Shown here: piece by piece, positions 50,750 through 51,336 of the stretch
How the letters are laid out: every line of letters begins with the position of its first letter
How positions within the stretch are numbered: position 1 is the stretch's first letter
NCBI GenBank assembly: GCA_030407315.1
Contig: JALQPE010001909.1
Coordinates: 1 to 51,336, forward strand
Direction of reading: 5' to 3'
Source: Asparagopsis taxiformis
Taxonomy: Eukaryota; Rhodophyta; Florideophyceae; Bonnemaisoniales; Bonnemaisoniaceae
DNA: 51,336 nucleotides
Program-made: the position numbers and the translations under genes
The notes under the pieces: generated by a model
What the model was told of the DNA's origin: nothing
Databases searched by the model: none
What the model saw: only the letters and a program-made list of their open reading frames with translations

Positions 50750-51336
50750 ATGGAATGCAAGTATGAAGGGTGCTTCTACTACTGCGTAGATGCTTATGCG
50801 CTCGCGCTGCATGAGCGAACGTGTCGCTACCGTTTCAACCCCTCTCCCCAACATTTCAACAACGCTCGTGTCCCTGCCGTACCCATGAGCCTGCTCGAAA
50901 CGGCGACCATGATTCCCCGCAACCCAGCTCCCCAGGACCCAGAATCTGGTCGTGCTTCCTCCAGCGACTCACCCTGTGACGCTTCACTGCCACCAACCTC
51001 AACCCCCTCCCGCGCAGACCTCCTCGTGCAATCCCTCGCCGCCAGTCTCACAACCCTCGAGTACAAGGCCGGCGCTGGCCGCGTGAGCGAAGTCATCACC
51101 ATCCTACAAGACCCCGCATTCTCCCTAGAAAAGTTCAACAGCGCCGTTCGCACCGTAGAAGAATGTCGCCACGTTACCGCTTCCATGGTCGAAACACATT
51201 TCGCACCGAAGGTTACAAGAGCCACATCATTTCCAGACAAAACTGGTAAGAGTACGTACTCGGCACAGCTGATTACTCCCGCGACCAGTCGACATGCTCC
51301 GCAGGCAGTTAGCACTGGCTACGACCAAAATACTCT
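50750..51336 (+). CDS. Plavaka/CMC-like transposase N-terminus, copy 2 (partial)
   Basis: ATG 50750 opens the same Cys/His finger (CKYEGCFYYC...HERTC). Unlike copy 1, the frame stays open through the linker (PESGRASSSDSPCD) into SRADLLVQSLAASL and VEECRHVTASMVETHF. An extra base at about 50882 relative to copy 1 restores the frame, showing the finger and core belong to one protein. A base is missing near 51200 and one is gained near 51230, and further indels follow near 51250, so this copy is also damaged or contains base errors. Truncated by the window edge. Confidence 0.6.
   Translation, partial: MECKYEGCFYYCVDAYALALHERTCRYRFNPSPQHFNNARVPAVPMSLLETATMIPRNPAPQDPESGRASSSDSPCDASLPPTSTPSRADLLVQSLAASLTTLEYKAGAGRVSEVITILQDPAFSLEKFNSAVRTVEECRHVTASMVETHFAPKVTRATSFPDKTGKSTYSAQLITPATSRHAPQAVSTGYDQNT

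Larger units (their letters stand above)
49920..51336 (+). mobile_element. DNA transposon copy 2, cut by the window end
   Basis: Colinear with 7127-8540: same repeat units, same perfect palindrome (50111-50148), same upstream region and transposase start. Differences are largely one-base indels. It continues beyond the window, so its right end, which would settle the element's borders, is not visible. Confidence 0.85.

Overview
This is eukaryotic, repeat-dominated nuclear DNA. The few long reading frames that look host-like show no convincing introns, and most of the window is transposable elements, foldback elements and tandem repeats. The combination (compact intronless ORFs, moderate GC, chromodomain Ty3/gypsy elements, a CACTA/Plavaka-like DNA transposon) fits a florideophyte red alga such as Chondrus or Gracilaria. 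That is an inference; no rRNA or conserved host marker gene is present to fix the taxon.

Layout. 1-7.1 kb: foldback/palindrome elements, a decayed unknown minus-strand gene (2.4-4.7 kb), an AT-rich spacer and CACTG-type tandem repeats. 7.1-13.4 kb: a decayed DNA transposon with a Plavaka/CMC-like transposase (+) and a second gene (-) converging on it. 14.0-18.25 kb (-): a cluster of three overlapping frames (Ala/Pro-rich coiled-coil protein, unknown domain, DNA methyltransferase-SET fusion) that probably encodes one polyprotein. 18.25-19.4 kb: non-coding DNA full of short hairpins. 19.4-29.0 kb: a 5'-truncated Ty3/gypsy chromovirus (element 1, +) with an opposite-strand ORF after pol. 29.0-34.3 kb: two divergent host-like ORFs separated by two palindromic MITEs. 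34.3-47.8 kb: a complete 13.5 kb Ty3/gypsy chromovirus (element 2, -) with ~98-99% similar LTRs, 5-bp target duplications, a textbook -1 frameshift signal at gag/protease and a large opposite-strand ORF after pol. It is inserted in the 3' part of a gene that resumes at 47,785. 48.6-51.3 kb: tandem repeats and the start of a second copy of the 7.1 kb DNA transposon.

Most notable: (a) a predicted adenine-type DNA methyltransferase fused to a SET lysine methyltransferase domain, lying between transposable elements and preceded in overlapping frames by a structural-looking protein, a possible mobile two-layer (DNA plus histone) methylation module; (b) an antisense ORF family kept downstream of pol in two different Ty3 lineages; (c) the gag-protease frameshift signal. 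Repeat copies here differ largely by single-base indels, so every frameshift in the window could be either real decay or a base-level sequence error.
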